Source: Nocardia caishijiensis NBRC 108228
GTDB taxonomy: Bacteria > Actinomycetota > Actinomycetes > Mycobacteriales > Mycobacteriaceae
Length of the DNA: 64,000 nt
Assembly: GCF_001612825.1 (NCBI RefSeq)
Contig: NZ_BDBE01000020.1
Coordinates: 1 to 64,000, forward strand
Direction: 5' to 3'
The notes under the pieces are model-generated. The model made no database searches. It worked only from the letters and a program-made list of their open reading frames with translations, and was not told the DNA's origin. Shown in pieces: positions 19,249 to 32,773 of the stretch (within the stretch, counting starts at the first letter, position 1; the number at the start of each line of letters is the position of its first letter). The translations under genes were made by a program, and so were the position numbers.

Positions 19249-19509
19249 CGCGTTCCTGTGTCGGAAAGCGTCTTGACCTGGTGTTTCACGGGATGGCGCG
19301 CACGGCGTGTCGCGGGTAAGATAGCCGCGGTTCGGGCGGGGATGCCCAGCGCGCCAGGCGATCTCGATCTCGGACACCGCGCCGCCGCGCCACTTGACGA
19401 GCCGGGCGCGAACCGTCACCCTATTCACAACAGCGTCAGCTGTTACAGGGGCTTCGGCGCCCGAGTTTTCCGACGCGGCCAGCGTCCCGGGACTTCGGCG
19501 CGTTTGCCG

Positions 19510-19564
19510 TCCGAGTGATGACTCGGATGGTATGTTGACACCCCCTTGCATAGGGGTGTAAGTT
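19510..19564 (+). promoter_or_regulatory. rpoB promoter with a dyad in the spacer and another upstream
   Basis: TTGACA (19535-19540), an 18-bp spacer and TAAGTT (19559-19564) form a good sigma-70-type promoter 186 bp before the rpoB start. The spacer carries an inverted repeat ACACCCC-N8-GGGGTGT that overlaps both boxes. A second perfect repeat TCCGAGT-GATG-ACTCGGA lies just upstream at 19510-19527. An earlier TAAGAT box near 19319 may mark another start site. Confidence 0.6.
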
Positions 19565-19749
19565 TGGACGTTGCGCTGGCTGCCTCCTGTCCACACCTTG
19601 ATTCGCACTCGTGAGTTCCACCCTTCCGGTGTTACTTCCGCTGCTGCCTGTTCGGGTTTCGTTCGGGTTGTAACCAGCGGAATTCGTAGCAGACAAGCGA
19701 CGGTCGCGGACCACCACGCGACGCGCGTGAGGTGCTGGAAGGACGCATC

Positions 19750-22700
19750 TTGGCAGTCTCCACCCAGACCAAGGCTGGTATCCCCGGAGCCCCGTTGAGG
19801 GTTTCGTTCGCGAAGATCCGAGAGCCCTTGGAGGTGCCCGGACTTCTCGACCTACAAACGGACTCGTTCGCCTGGTTGGTCGGTTCTCCCGACTGGCGTG
19901 AGAAGGCGGCCGCACGCGGCGACGTCGGTCTCGCAGGCGGCCTCGAAGAGGTGCTCGAAGAGCTCTCGCCGATCGAGGATTTCTCCGGTTCGATGTCCCT
20001 GTCGTTCTCCGACCCGCGCTTCGAAGAGGTCAAGGCCTCCATCGATGAGTGCAAAGAGAAGGACATGACCTACGCGGCGCCGTTGTTCGTCACCGCGGAG
20101 TTCATCAACAACAACACCGGCGAGATCAAGAGCCAGACCGTCTTCATGGGTGATTTCCCCATGATGACCGACAAGGGCACCTTCATCATCAACGGCACCG
20201 AGCGTGTCGTCGTCTCGCAGCTGGTGCGTTCTCCCGGCGTGTACTTCGATCACAGCATCGACAAGGCCACCGAGAAGGACCTGCACAGCGTGCGCGTGAT
20301 CCCGTCGCGCGGCGCCTGGCTGGAGTTCGACGTCGACAAGCGCGACACCGTCGGTGTCCGCATCGACCGCAAGCGCCGTCAGCCGGTCACCGTGCTGCTC
20401 AAGGCTCTCGGCATGACCACCGAGGAGATCGTCGAGCGTTTCGGCTTCTCCGAGATCATGATGTCGACCCTGGAGAAGGACAGCACACCCGGCCAGGACG
20501 AGGCGCTGCTCGACATCTACCGCAAGCTGCGTCCGGGCGAGCCGCCGACCAAGGAGTCCGCGCAGACCCTGCTGGAGAACCTGTTCTTCAAGGAGAAGCG
20601 CTACGACCTGGCGCGCGTCGGTCGCTACAAGATCAACAAGAAGCTCGGCATCAACCTCGACAAGCCGGTCACTTCCTCGGTGCTCACCAAGGAAGACATC
20701 GTCGACACCATCGAGTACCTGGTGCGTCTGCACGCCGGGGACAAGATGATGACCGCCCCCGGTGGCGAAGAGGTGCCCGTCGAGGTCGACGACATCGACC
20801 ACTTCGGCAACCGTCGTCTGCGTACCGTCGGCGAGCTGATCCAGAACCAGATCCGCGTCGGCCTGTCCCGCATGGAGCGTGTGGTCCGTGAGCGGATGAC
20901 GACCCAGGACGTCGAGGCGATCACGCCGCAGACCCTGATCAACATCCGTCCCGTGGTCGCCGCGATCAAGGAGTTCTTCGGAACCTCGCAGCTGTCGCAG
21001 TTCATGGACCAGAACAACCCGCTCTCGGGTCTCACCCACAAGCGTCGTCTGTCGGCGCTGGGCCCGGGTGGTCTGTCGCGTGAGCGTGCCGGTCTGGAAG
21101 TTCGTGACGTCCACCCGTCGCACTACGGCCGCATGTGCCCGATCGAGACACCGGAAGGCCCGAACATCGGCCTGATCGGTTCGCTGTCGGTGTACGCGCG
21201 GGTCAACCCGTTCGGTTTCATCGAGACGCCGTACCGCAAGGTCGTCGACGGCAAGGTCACCGACGAGGTCAAGTACCTCACGGCCGACGAGGAAGACCGT
21301 TACGTCCGCGCGCAGGCCAACTCGCCGGTCGACGCCGAGGGTCGCTTCATCGAGGAGAAGGTCCTCGTGCGGCGCGCCGGTGAAGAGGTCGAGTTCGTCT
21401 CGCCGTCGCAGGTCGACTACATGGACATCTCGCCGCGCCAGATGGTGTCGGTCGCGACGGCCATGATCCCGTTCCTCGAGCACGACGACGCCAACCGTGC
21501 CCTCATGGGCGCGAACATGCAGCGTCAGGCCGTGCCGCTGATCCGCTCCGAGGCTCCCATCGTCGGCACCGGTATGGAGCTGCGCGCCGCGGTCGACGCG
21601 GGCGATGTCGTGGTGAACGAGAAGTCGGGTGTGGTCGAGGAGGTCTCGGCCGACTACGTCACCGTGATGGCCGACGACGGCAGCCGCAAGTCCTACCGGA
21701 TGCGCAAGTTCAACCGCTCCAACCAGGGCACCTGCTCCAACCAGCGTCCGATCGTGGACGAGGGTCAGCGGGTCGAGGCCGGTCAGGTCCTGGCCGACGG
21801 GCCCTGCACCGAGAACGGTGAGATGGCGCTCGGCAAGAACCTGCTCGTCGCGATCATGCCGTGGGAAGGCCACAACTACGAGGACGCGATCATCCTGTCG
21901 CAGCGCCTCGTGGAAGAGGACGTTCTCACCTCGATCCACATCGAAGAGCACGAGATCGACGCCCGCGACACCAAGCTGGGCGCCGAGGAGATCACCCGGG
22001 ACATCCCGAACGTCTCCGACGAGGTGCTGGCCGACCTGGACGAGCGCGGCATCATCCGCATCGGTGCCGAGGTCCGCGACGGCGACATCCTGGTCGGCAA
22101 GGTCACGCCCAAGGGCGAGACCGAGCTCACCCCGGAAGAGCGCCTGCTGCGTGCCATCTTCGGTGAGAAGGCGCGCGAAGTGCGCGACACCTCGCTGAAG
22201 GTGCCCCACGGTGAGTCCGGCAAGGTCATCGGCATCCGCGTGTTCTCGCGCGAGGACGACGACGATCTGCCCCCCGGCGTGAACGAGCTGGTCCGGGTCT
22301 ACGTGGCGCAGAAGCGCAAGATCCAGGACGGCGACAAGCTCGCCGGTCGCCACGGCAACAAGGGCGTCATCGGCAAGATCCTCCCCGTGGAGGACATGCC
22401 GTTCATGCCCGACGGCACCCCGGTCGACATCATCCTGAACACCCACGGTGTGCCGCGTCGTATGAACATCGGCCAGATCCTGGAAACCCATCTCGGGTGG
22501 ATCGGTAAGGCGGGCTGGAACATCGACGTCGCCACCGACGGCACCCGTCCGGAGTGGGCGGCCTCGCTGCCCGAGGAGATGCTGGGTGCCCCGGCCGACT
22601 CCAACATCGCGACCCCGGTGTTCGACGGTGCCAAGGACGACGAGCTGACCGGTCTGCTCGGCTCGACCCTGCCCAACCGCGACGGTGAGCGCATGGTCGA

Positions 22701-23232
22701 CGAGAACGGCAAGGCGACCCTGTTCGACGGCCGCTCCGGCGAGCCGTTCCCGTACCCGGTCGCGGTCGGTTACATGTACATCCTGAAGCTGCACCACCTG
22801 GTCGACGACAAGATCCACGCGCGTTCGACCGGCCCGTACTCGATGATCACGCAGCAGCCGCTGGGTGGTAAGGCGCAGTTCGGTGGTCAGCGTTTCGGTG
22901 AGATGGAGTGCTGGGCCATGCAGGCCTACGGCGCGGCGTACACGCTGCAGGAACTCCTGACCATCAAGTCCGACGACGTGGTCGGCCGCGTGAAGGTCTA
23001 CGAGGCCATCGTCAAGGGCGAGAACATTCCGGAGCCGGGCATTCCGGAGTCGTTCAAGGTGCTCCTCAAGGAACTCCAGTCGCTGTGCCTCAACGTGGAA
23101 GTGCTGTCCTCGGACGGCGCCGCGATCGAGATGCGTGACGGTGACGACGAGGATCTGGAGCGCGCCGCGGCGAACCTGGGCATCAACCTGTCCAGGAACG
23201 AAGCGGCCACTGTCGACGATTTGGCCAACTAG
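19750..23232 (+). CDS. rpoB: RNA polymerase beta subunit
   Basis: Catalytic beta subunit, about 1160 residues. The rifampicin-determining region reads [20 protein letters not shown] then RLSALG, the usual drug-sensitive residues (D, H and S at the classical positions). Other hallmarks are [19 protein letters not shown] and the C-terminal [23 protein letters not shown] 19750 with GGAAGGA 7 bases upstream is the preferred start; GTG 19732 in the same frame adds six residues. rpoC follows after 107 bp. Confidence 0.96.
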   Translation: MAVSTQTKAGIPGAPLRVSFAKIREPLEVPGLLDLQTDSFAWLVGSPDWREKAAARGDVGLAGGLEEVLEELSPIEDFSGSMSLSFSDPRFEEVKASIDECKEKDMTYAAPLFVTAEFINNNTGEIKSQTVFMGDFPMMTDKGTFIINGTERVVVSQLVRSPGVYFDHSIDKATEKDLHSVRVIPSRGAWLEFDVDKRDTVGVRIDRKRRQPVTVLLKALGMTTEEIVERFGFSEIMMSTLEKDSTPGQDEALLDIYRKLRPGEPPTKESAQTLLENLFFKEKRYDLARVGRYKINKKLGINLDKPVTSSVLTKEDIVDTIEYLVRLHAGDKMMTAPGGEEVPVEVDDIDHFGNRRLRTVGELIQNQIRVGLSRMERVVRERMTTQDVEAITPQTLINIRPVVAAIKEFFGTSQLSQFMDQNNPLSGLTHKRRLSALGPGGLSRERAGLEVRDVHPSHYGRMCPIETPEGPNIGLIGSLSVYARVNPFGFIETPYRKVVDGKVTDEVKYLTADEEDRYVRAQANSPVDAEGRFIEEKVLVRRAGEEVEFVSPSQVDYMDISPRQMVSVATAMIPFLEHDDANRALMGANMQRQAVPLIRSEAPIVGTGMELRAAVDAGDVVVNEKSGVVEEVSADYVTVMADDGSRKSYRMRKFNRSNQGTCSNQRPIVDEGQRVEAGQVLADGPCTENGEMALGKNLLVAIMPWEGHNYEDAIILSQRLVEEDVLTSIHIEEHEIDARDTKLGAEEITRDIPNVSDEVLADLDERGIIRIGAEVRDGDILVGKVTPKGETELTPEERLLRAIFGEKAREVRDTSLKVPHGESGKVIGIRVFSREDDDDLPPGVNELVRVYVAQKRKIQDGDKLAGRHGNKGVIGKILPVEDMPFMPDGTPVDIILNTHGVPRRMNIGQILETHLGWIGKAGWNIDVATDGTRPEWAASLPEEMLGAPADSNIATPVFDGAKDDELTGLLGSTLPNRDGERMVDENGKATLFDGRSGEPFPYPVAVGYMYILKLHHLVDDKIHARSTGPYSMITQQPLGGKAQFGGQRFGEMECWAMQAYGAAYTLQELLTIKSDDVVGRVKVYEAIVKGENIPEPGIPESFKVLLKELQSLCLNVEVLSSDGAAIEMRDGDDEDLERAAANLGINLSRNEAATVDDLAN

Positions 23233-23339
23233 GTGGTAAGCGCGGTGGCTGTTCTGCCTACGAACAGCCGCCGCGCACCGCGCTCGACAACTAGTGAACT
23301 TTTGCTCGAATTCGACCCGAACAGGGGAAAGGAAGTTAC

Positions 23340-27293
<3,954 letters not shown>

Positions 27294-27306
27294 TCCGTGA
27301 ACATGG

Positions 27307-27336
27307 ACGCCCCGCTCCTTCCGAGGAGCGGGGCGT
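27307..27336. terminator. Terminator between rpoC and a converging gene
   Basis: A perfect 13-bp stem ACGCCCCGCTCCT / AGGAGCGGGGCGT has a TCCG loop and is followed by TCGTCGTT. It lies between the stop codons of rpoC and the minus-strand gene ending at 27344, so it can act in both directions. Confidence 0.88.
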
Positions 27337-27343
27337 TCGTCGT

Positions 27344-27889
27344 TCAGCGGATGCGCGGGCAGGTTTTGCCTGCGATATGACAGCGTTCCTCGAAGCCGTG
27401 CGGTAACCACGAGCCGCTGATCAGCTGCGGGTGCTGAGGGAATCTGGCATGGCTGGCGATCAGGAAGGCCGGTGCCGCCCACGGTGTCGCCAGTTCGAGG
27501 TAGTGCGAGGTGGACGCTTCGGTGAAGCGGATTCGCAGCCGGTCGGGTTGTGTCAACTCGATGTGCTCCAACGCGGTGAGCGGGATCGGTGACGAGCGGT
27601 AGTGATTGGTCAGATGGATCCGGCGATCCGTGAGGGTGACGCGTCCGCTGGGCTCCGGGAGCCAGCGCGGCGCCATCGCCTGCTCGCGGGCCGCTGCCGC
27701 CGCGGCGTTGGCCGCACGTGCGGCCTCGGCCGCCGCCCACATCATCTGAGCCGCCAACTGCTGGTTTCGCTGCCTGGCGTTGTAGGCGGCCGCATTGGCT
27801 GCCGTGCGCGCCCGCTGGATCTCGCGACGCCAACTGCCGCGGGCCGGGAGGACGACCGGTGTCGGCGGGGTGAGGGTGGCGATCACCAC
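27344..27889 (-). CDS. Hypothetical protein with Ala-rich coiled-coil segment
   Basis: About 181 residues if started at GTG 27889; I do not recognise the family. Residues about 20-75 are helical and Ala/Gln/Arg-rich (RTAANAAAYNARQRNQQLAA), followed by a beta-rich part with GRVTLTDRRIHLTNHYRSSP and LELATPWAAPAFLIASHARF. The latter resembles a PH-like or GRAM-like domain, but this is only an impression. It lacks a signal peptide. The same frame is open further upstream to 28126, but that part is antisense-like noise over the zinc-ribbon gene. A 20-codon ORF overlaps its start by the sequence GTGA. Confidence 0.55.
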   Translation of the reverse strand: MVIATLTPPTPVVLPARGSWRREIQRARTAANAAAYNARQRNQQLAAQMMWAAAEAARAANAAAAAAREQAMAPRWLPEPSGRVTLTDRRIHLTNHYRSSPIPLTALEHIELTQPDRLRIRFTEASTSHYLELATPWAAPAFLIASHARFPQHPQLISGSWLPHGFEERCHIAGKTCPRIR

Positions 27890-27969
27890 CCGACCCGCGC
27901 GGCCAGCGCACGCTCGACCTCCGCCATCGGATCGTGCACCTTCACCGCCTGGATCGCACCGCATCGGGA

Positions 27970-28251
27970 TCAATCCAGAATACCGGCACCACCGCCCTCT
28001 GCCTCCGCCCGGCTTTTCCGGAGCCTGTCGATGACCTGTTCCATGATTTTTTGCTTTTCCTTCTCCGCTCGAAGGGTGCCGCAGGGTATGCAACCCCATT
28101 TCGGCGAGAAATCGCCTGCGACACAACCGCCCAGGATGACCTCGCCGCGTTCGGCGGCTTCCCGCAGTGGGGGAGCGGGCATGCCGTACGCGATTCGAGT
28201 CATCGCGCCATCGCAGTCGGGACAGCGTGGCATGTCAGCCTTCTTCTTCAT
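27970..28251 (-). CDS. Small zinc-ribbon protein of unknown function
   Basis: Protein of 93 residues beginning MKKKADMPRCPDCDGAMTRI. A CxxC pair (CPDC) and a second pair (CIPC) about 40 residues later could bind one zinc ion. A charged helix follows (LRAEKEKQKIMEQVIDRLRK). No function is assigned. Its stop lies about 80 bp before the next minus-strand gene, with a short ORF between, so the two may be transcribed together. Confidence 0.6.
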   Translation of the reverse strand: MKKKADMPRCPDCDGAMTRIAYGMPAPPLREAAERGEVILGGCVAGDFSPKWGCIPCGTLRAEKEKQKIMEQVIDRLRKSRAEAEGGGAGILD

Positions 28252-28334
28252 CAGTTGAGCGTGCCGTATCGAGCTTCGTTCGCGATGAGGAATCTGGGTG
28301 GCTGGGCACGGTCGGTGCGCGTAGATTTCGCCGG

Positions 28335-28679
28335 GTGAGATCTCGGGTAGTCGTGGTCGGGTTCGCTGTGATCGGCGTACTGGCGTCGGTGTTCACCGCC
28401 TATCAGGTGGTGACTCATTGGATGTCGGACCAGGTGGTCATCAGCTGCCGTCCTGATTCCGGCAGGGCGTACTGCGTGTACCACCGCACCACACCCGGCC
28501 TGCTGGCCACCGAACGCGAAATGCATGTCGGAATCGCACCCAATCGTGGACTGTTCTATGACATCCCGTATTCGGCGGCCGATGTCCAGGCTTCCTGGAA
28601 CGCCGAGACGGGCCTGTTGACGATCACGATGCCGGGAACCGAGCTGAGGATCGCGGAGGCGGAGTATCGCGATCGGTAG
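28335..28679 (+). CDS. Small membrane-anchored hypothetical protein
   Basis: About 114 residues from GTG 28335. An N-terminal helix VVVVGFAVIGVLASVFTAYQ anchors a roughly 85-residue extracytoplasmic part with two cysteines (VISCRPDSGRAYCVY), which may form a disulfide. The ending LLTITMPGTELRIAEAEYRD is beta-rich. The family is unknown. An in-frame ORF extends upstream to 28167, but those residues look non-coding. Confidence 0.5.
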   Translation: MRSRVVVVGFAVIGVLASVFTAYQVVTHWMSDQVVISCRPDSGRAYCVYHRTTPGLLATEREMHVGIAPNRGLFYDIPYSAADVQASWNAETGLLTITMPGTELRIAEAEYRDR

Positions 28680-28705
28680 GCGCGGTGACGCTGAAAATCA
28701 CTCTG

Positions 28706-29707
28706 CTAGAGCCGGTTCGGGTTGGCGGTCCGGTCGAGCTGGCGTTCGGCGGTGGGGGATTCAGGGTCACCGAGAGTTCTGACAGCGGGTTCGCCGAGGC
28801 GAACGGCGATGACGCCGAGCAGGATCAGCGCGCCGCCGAGGAGTTGGATGAGGCCGGGGGTTTCGCCGAGCAGCAGCCAGGCGAACAGCAGGGCGGCCAG
28901 GACCTCGGTGAGTGCTACGAAGGAGGCCAGGCGGGAGCCGAGGCGGCGGGTGGCGGCGATGCCGGTGACGTAGGAGATGGCCGCGGTGACGATGCCGATG
29001 ACCAGAATGGGCAGCCACCACGGGGTGGTGAAATCGGCGAAGACGACGGGCTCGGTGGTGGCGCGCAGGGGAACGATGCCGACGGTTCCCGCCGCGAGCA
29101 GGATCACCCCACCGATGAGGAGGCCACCCGCGGCGAGCACGGTGCCGGGCAGGTCGCCGCCCTGATCGGAGAGCACGAAATAGGTTGCGGCGCCGACCAT
29201 CGAGCCAAGGGCCCAGACGATGCCGACGGGGTCGGTGGAGACGCCGGAGAATACGTCGAGCACCAGCATCAGACCGGTGATGCCGAGAATCGCACCGGCG
29301 ACGGTCGCCGCGCCGGGGCGCTGCCGGTGACGCAGCCACAACCAGCCGACCACCGCGATCGGTGCCGCGAATTCGATGAGCAGCGCGGTGCCGACTTCCA
29401 TGCGCGCGACCGCGTTGAAGTAGGCGAGCTGCGTTCCCGCGACCGCGACCACACCGTAGGCGACGATGAGTTTCGCGTTGTCGCGCAACAGCGTCCGGTT
29501 GTCGCGCAGGTGCGGCCAGGCCAGTGGCAGCAGGACGACACCGGCGAGCAGCACGCGCACCGCCACCACGGCCGCCGCGCTCCAGCCCGCGTTCATCAAC
29601 CCGCGCGCGAGCGGTCCGGAGAGGCCGAACGAGGTCGCCGAGGCGAGCGCGAAGAGCAGACCGGTGCGGATCCGCCGGGCCGCCGCGTCATGGGTCAAAG
29701 TCTCCAT
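28706..29707 (-). CDS. EamA/DMT-family transporter
   Basis: Inner-membrane exporter of 333 residues with ten predicted helices in two EamA repeats, first GLLFALASATSFGLSGPLAR and second beginning near VVWALGSMVGAATYF. Such drug/metabolite transporters export amino acids or small metabolites; the substrate cannot be read. It is divergent, with a 38-bp gap, from a CGNR zinc-finger regulator, a frequent arrangement that suggests the neighbour controls it. Confidence 0.85.
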   Translation of the reverse strand: METLTHDAAARRIRTGLLFALASATSFGLSGPLARGLMNAGWSAAAVVAVRVLLAGVVLLPLAWPHLRDNRTLLRDNAKLIVAYGVVAVAGTQLAYFNAVARMEVGTALLIEFAAPIAVVGWLWLRHRQRPGAATVAGAILGITGLMLVLDVFSGVSTDPVGIVWALGSMVGAATYFVLSDQGGDLPGTVLAAGGLLIGGVILLAAGTVGIVPLRATTEPVVFADFTTPWWLPILVIGIVTAAISYVTGIAATRRLGSRLASFVALTEVLAALLFAWLLLGETPGLIQLLGGALILLGVIAVRLGEPAVRTLGDPESPTAERQLDRTANPNRL

Positions 29708-29745
29708 GACTAATGACGGTAAGAACCATGCCGTAATCTGTCAAC

Positions 29746-30276
29746 ATGGTTTTTGCTCATGACACCGAGGCGGCCCTGCTGTCCGCTGTGGAGCTGGTGA
29801 ATTCCGCCGTCGAACCCGACACGCTCACCGAGATCGCCCAGCTCGACGACTTCTTCGTCCGCCACGACTACACGGGCGCGCATCGGAGCGACGCGGCGGA
29901 GCTCGGCGAGGTGCGCGCCCTGCGCGGCCCGCTGCGCCGGTTGCTCACCAGCGACCGCGACACCGCCGTCACGCTCGTGAACGAGATCCTGCGCGAGCAC
30001 CGCGCGGTGCCCCAACTGGTCCGCCACGGCACCGTGGACTACCACGTGCACGCCGTTCCGGCCGAGGCCGCGCTACCTGTGCGCATCGCCGTCGAAACCG
30101 CCATGGCGATGATCGACGTCATCCGCGCGGATGATCTGAGCCGCTTGGCGATCTGCGCCGACGACGACTGCGACGGCCTGGTCCTCGACCTGTCCCGGAA
30201 CCGCTCGAAGCGCTATTGCAGCACTACCTGCGGTAACCGCAACGCGGTCGCCGCCTACCGCGCGCGGCAGCGGTGA
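29746..30276 (+). CDS. CGNR zinc-finger transcription regulator
   Basis: Protein of 176 residues. The N-terminal ABATE-like domain (HDTEAALLSAVELVNSAV) is thought to sense a ligand. The C-terminal CGNR zinc finger has CADDDCDGLVLDLSRNRSKR then YCSTTCGNRNAVAAYRARQR, with four cysteines for zinc. The gene is divergent from the EamA exporter. The 38-bp gap contains CGGTAAGAACCATGCCGTAA, a plausible shared operator. Confidence 0.85.
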   Translation: MVFAHDTEAALLSAVELVNSAVEPDTLTEIAQLDDFFVRHDYTGAHRSDAAELGEVRALRGPLRRLLTSDRDTAVTLVNEILREHRAVPQLVRHGTVDYHVHAVPAEAALPVRIAVETAMAMIDVIRADDLSRLAICADDDCDGLVLDLSRNRSKRYCSTTCGNRNAVAAYRARQR

Positions 30277-30280
30277 GGCG

Positions 30281-30907
30281 TCAGGGCGCCCCGGTGACGT
30301 AGGCGACCGCGGTGTCGATCGCGGGCTGGCCACCGGCCATCGCGTATCCGGCGAGCGCGCCGATCGCGGCCCCGGCGACAGTCGCCACCGGCACCGTGAT
30401 GAAGTCGAGGACGAACAGGCCGAGGGGGAAGCCGAGCACGAAGCCGATAGCGGCACCGATGGCCGCGCCCTGGATGATCTCCGGTTGCAGCCGTTGGGTT
30501 TCGGCGAAGAACCGTTCCTGCGCACTGATGTCGCGCACCGGGGTCTCGGATTCGCCGACCGGGGTGAGGGTGAGTCGCGAACCGTCGGCGTCGATGGTCG
30601 GTTCGAGCGGCACGGCGTGTTCCCCGACCCGAACGACCATCGGCAACGCCGCCAGCACCGTGCCCGAATCATCGGTGATGGCGACGACTTTCGCGTCGTG
30701 CACGAGTTGGAAGCGGCCGGTGTCGATGCTGGTGACCACCGCACGACGGTCGTCGGTCGCGCTGACCTGGTAGTTCACGCCCTTGTCGACGCCGCGCAGC
30801 GCGAGAGCTTCCGGGGCGGCCGTCGGCTCGGCCTGCCCGACCCCGGTCCCCGCGAGACCGACTCCCATCGCCAGCACCGCCGCGCCGATCACCCTGCCGA
30901 ACCTCAT
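30281..30907 (-). CDS. Secreted glycine-rich hypothetical protein
   Basis: Exported protein of 208 residues. The signal peptide is MRFGRVIGAAVLAMGVGLAG, with likely cleavage after VGQA. A beta-rich central domain (VNYQVSATDDRRAVVTSIDT) is followed by a C-terminal hydrophobic Gly/Ala-rich segment, IQGAAIGAAIGFVLGFPLGL, and AAIGALAGYAMAGG, like glycine-zipper membrane anchors. This architecture recurs in Nocardia envelope proteins of unknown function. It converges on the CGNR gene with a 4-bp gap. Confidence 0.7.
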   Translation of the reverse strand: MRFGRVIGAAVLAMGVGLAGTGVGQAEPTAAPEALALRGVDKGVNYQVSATDDRRAVVTSIDTGRFQLVHDAKVVAITDDSGTVLAALPMVVRVGEHAVPLEPTIDADGSRLTLTPVGESETPVRDISAQERFFAETQRLQPEIIQGAAIGAAIGFVLGFPLGLFVLDFITVPVATVAGAAIGALAGYAMAGGQPAIDTAVAYVTGAP

Positions 30908-31089
30908 CGCGCCATCCTCCTGCTACCCACACCGAGCCGCCCCGGTCATCGCGGCAAACTTAGCCGTTGATCCGCATTTCGGAAAGTTCTCCGCGCAAGG
31001 TCGCACGGCCAGGAGCCGAAGTCGGCGGGGGTCACAATCACCGGCGCCGATCGGCGTGTGAAGCCACAAGTCGATGTGCTGGACCGGGC

Positions 31090-32316
31090 TCAGCACGGGC
31101 GCCGGGCGAAGTCGGGCGCGTGTTCGGGGCGCAGGCCGATGCCGCCGAGGTACGCGGTGAGTCCGGCGAGCGGGGGCATCGCGTCGACCACGCGCAGCGG
31201 CAGTGGTGCGGCGGTGAGTTCGCCGCGCAGGGCGGGAGCGATGAGCAGGTCGTGTTCGCCGCGCTGCGAGCGCTGGGTGAAGCTCGCTGGCAGCATCCTT
31301 CGGCGTTGCACCTTGTCGAGGTGGGTGGTGGTGACGGTGCCGTCGAGCAGGGGTTGCGCCAGCACGCGGGCGGCGGCGACGGCGTCCTGGATGGCGAGGT
31401 TCACGCCGACACCACCGACCGGGGACATGGTGTGCGCGGCGTCGCCGATGCACAGCAGGCCGGGCACGTACCAGCGTTCGAGCATCCCGACGGTCACCTC
31501 GAGCAGCTTCACGTCGTCCCAGGACCGGATGCGGGCCAGGGCCTCGGTGGGCCAGTCGAACAGTTCGCCGAGCTGGTCACGCAGCCACTGGACGTCGTGC
31601 TCGGCGCGCAGCGTCGCGTCGCGTCCCTTCCCGATGATGTATCCGGTTTGGTAGTAGTCGCCACGATCGATCGCCACGGCCGAGTTTCCGCTGGTGAAGC
31701 GGGTCAGTACCGCACCGCTTTCGCGGTCGTCGACAGCTTTGGGGATGCGGAGGAACCACATGTCCATCGGCACGTCCTCACCGCGCTGGCGCAGGCCCGC
31801 CGATTCCCGTGCCACGGAATCGCGCCCGTCGCAGGCGATCACGAGATCGGCGCGGAGTGTGTCGGCGGCACCGGTCGCGTCGAGGTACTGCACGCCGACG
31901 ACCGTGCCGGATTCCTGGATCAGCCCGGTGACCGTCGAGCGCATCCGCAGCGTGAAGCCGGGTTCGGCGGCGGCGGCCCCGGCAAGCAGGTCGAGGAAGT
32001 CCCATTGCGGAACCATGGCGATGTGGCGGTAGCGGCCGGGGATTCTGGTGAAGTCGGCGGCGACCACCATGCGGTCGCCCGCGTAGACGCGCAAGGTGGT
32101 GAGGGCCGACTGGGGGAGGCGGGCGAATTCGGCGCCGAGGCCGAGCTGGTCGAGCAGTCGAATCGTCGACGGGTGGACGGTGTCGCCGCGGAAATCGCGC
32201 AGGAAGTCGGGGTGCTTTTCCAACACGGTGACCTCGACGCCCGCCCGCGCCAGCAGCAGGCCCGCCATCATCCCGGCCGGACCGCCCCCGACGATGCAGC
32301 ATGTTGTCTTGTCCAT
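31090..32316 (-). CDS. FAD-dependent monooxygenase (PHBH-like)
   Basis: Flavoprotein of 408 residues. Motifs are the N-terminal TCCIVGGGPAGMMAGLLLAR, the family DG motif DLVIACDGRDSVARESAG, and the ribityl-binding GLLCIGDAAHTMSPVGGVGV. This is the p-hydroxybenzoate hydroxylase fold used for aromatic hydroxylation; the substrate is unknown. ATG 32316 with GGAGGGGAT upstream is preferred over an upstream start lacking a ribosome binding site. It is divergent from the ArsR regulator at 32441. Confidence 0.82.
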   Translation of the reverse strand: MDKTTCCIVGGGPAGMMAGLLLARAGVEVTVLEKHPDFLRDFRGDTVHPSTIRLLDQLGLGAEFARLPQSALTTLRVYAGDRMVVAADFTRIPGRYRHIAMVPQWDFLDLLAGAAAAEPGFTLRMRSTVTGLIQESGTVVGVQYLDATGAADTLRADLVIACDGRDSVARESAGLRQRGEDVPMDMWFLRIPKAVDDRESGAVLTRFTSGNSAVAIDRGDYYQTGYIIGKGRDATLRAEHDVQWLRDQLGELFDWPTEALARIRSWDDVKLLEVTVGMLERWYVPGLLCIGDAAHTMSPVGGVGVNLAIQDAVAAARVLAQPLLDGTVTTTHLDKVQRRRMLPASFTQRSQRGEHDLLIAPALRGELTAAPLPLRVVDAMPPLAGLTAYLGGIGLRPEHAPDFARRPC

Positions 32317-32404
32317 CGTTATCCCCTCCGTCGAATGTCTACGACGAAGCGTAGTAGTAAATTCCACTGACGGTAAAGGGAATTCGGCAAACCGGATTCG
32401 ACTC

Positions 32405-32452
32405 TTGACGCTCGCGTTGCAGCGCGCAATACTGAACTAGATGGTTCAGTAT
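32405..32452 (+). promoter_or_regulatory. Leaderless promoter and ArsR operator over the start codon
   Basis: TTGACG (32405), a 17-bp spacer and AATACT (32428-32433) form a promoter whose start would fall at or next to the ATG at 32441. A perfect 9-bp inverted repeat, ATACTGAAC-N6-GTTCAGTAT (32429-32452), overlaps the -10 box and the first codons. Binding there would block both initiation and, on a leaderless mRNA, the start itself, so autorepression by the ArsR protein is likely. Confidence 0.78.
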
Positions 32453-32773
32453 GACTTCCTAGACGCCTCGTTCGGGGCGCTCGCGGACCCCACCCGTCGG
32501 GGCATCCTCGAGCACCTCGGTCGTGGGCCCGCCACCGTCACCGAGTTGGCCGAGCGCTTCGAGATGACGCTGACCGGCGTCAAGAAGCACATCGGCCTGC
32601 TGGAGGAGGCGGGCATGGTGGTCACCGAGAAGCGTGGACGAGTGCGGTACTGCCGCATCGGCGAGCACATGTTCGATCGGGAGGTGGCCTGGATGCAGGG
32701 TTATCGGCAGATGCTGGAAGCCCGGATGGACCGTCTCGATGAATTCCTGCGACGAACGGAGCCAGAACAATGA
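32441..32773 (+). CDS. ArsR-family repressor
   Basis: Winged-helix protein of 110 residues without the metal-binding ELCVCDL-type motif. It belongs to the subgroup paired with SRPBCC proteins: MVQYDFLDASFGALADPTRR, then TVTELAERFEMTLTGVKKHI as recognition region and EKRGRVRYCRIG as wing. It overlaps the SRPBCC gene by 4 bp (ATGA) and is preceded by a perfect palindromic operator, so it probably represses this two-gene operon. Confidence 0.87.
   Translation: MVQYDFLDASFGALADPTRRGILEHLGRGPATVTELAERFEMTLTGVKKHIGLLEEAGMVVTEKRGRVRYCRIGEHMFDREVAWMQGYRQMLEARMDRLDEFLRRTEPEQ

Noticed and set aside
19330..19352. GGGCGGGGATGCCC before rpoB, a possible third CRISPR-repeat-like unit.
   Set aside because: There is no matching CCCC arm or tetraloop in the right place, so no I-E-type hairpin can form.
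20980..21065. A rifampicin-resistance allele or second rpoB as known in some Nocardia.
   Set aside because: The residues in [20 protein letters not shown] and RLSALG are the sensitive type, and only one rpoB lies in the window.
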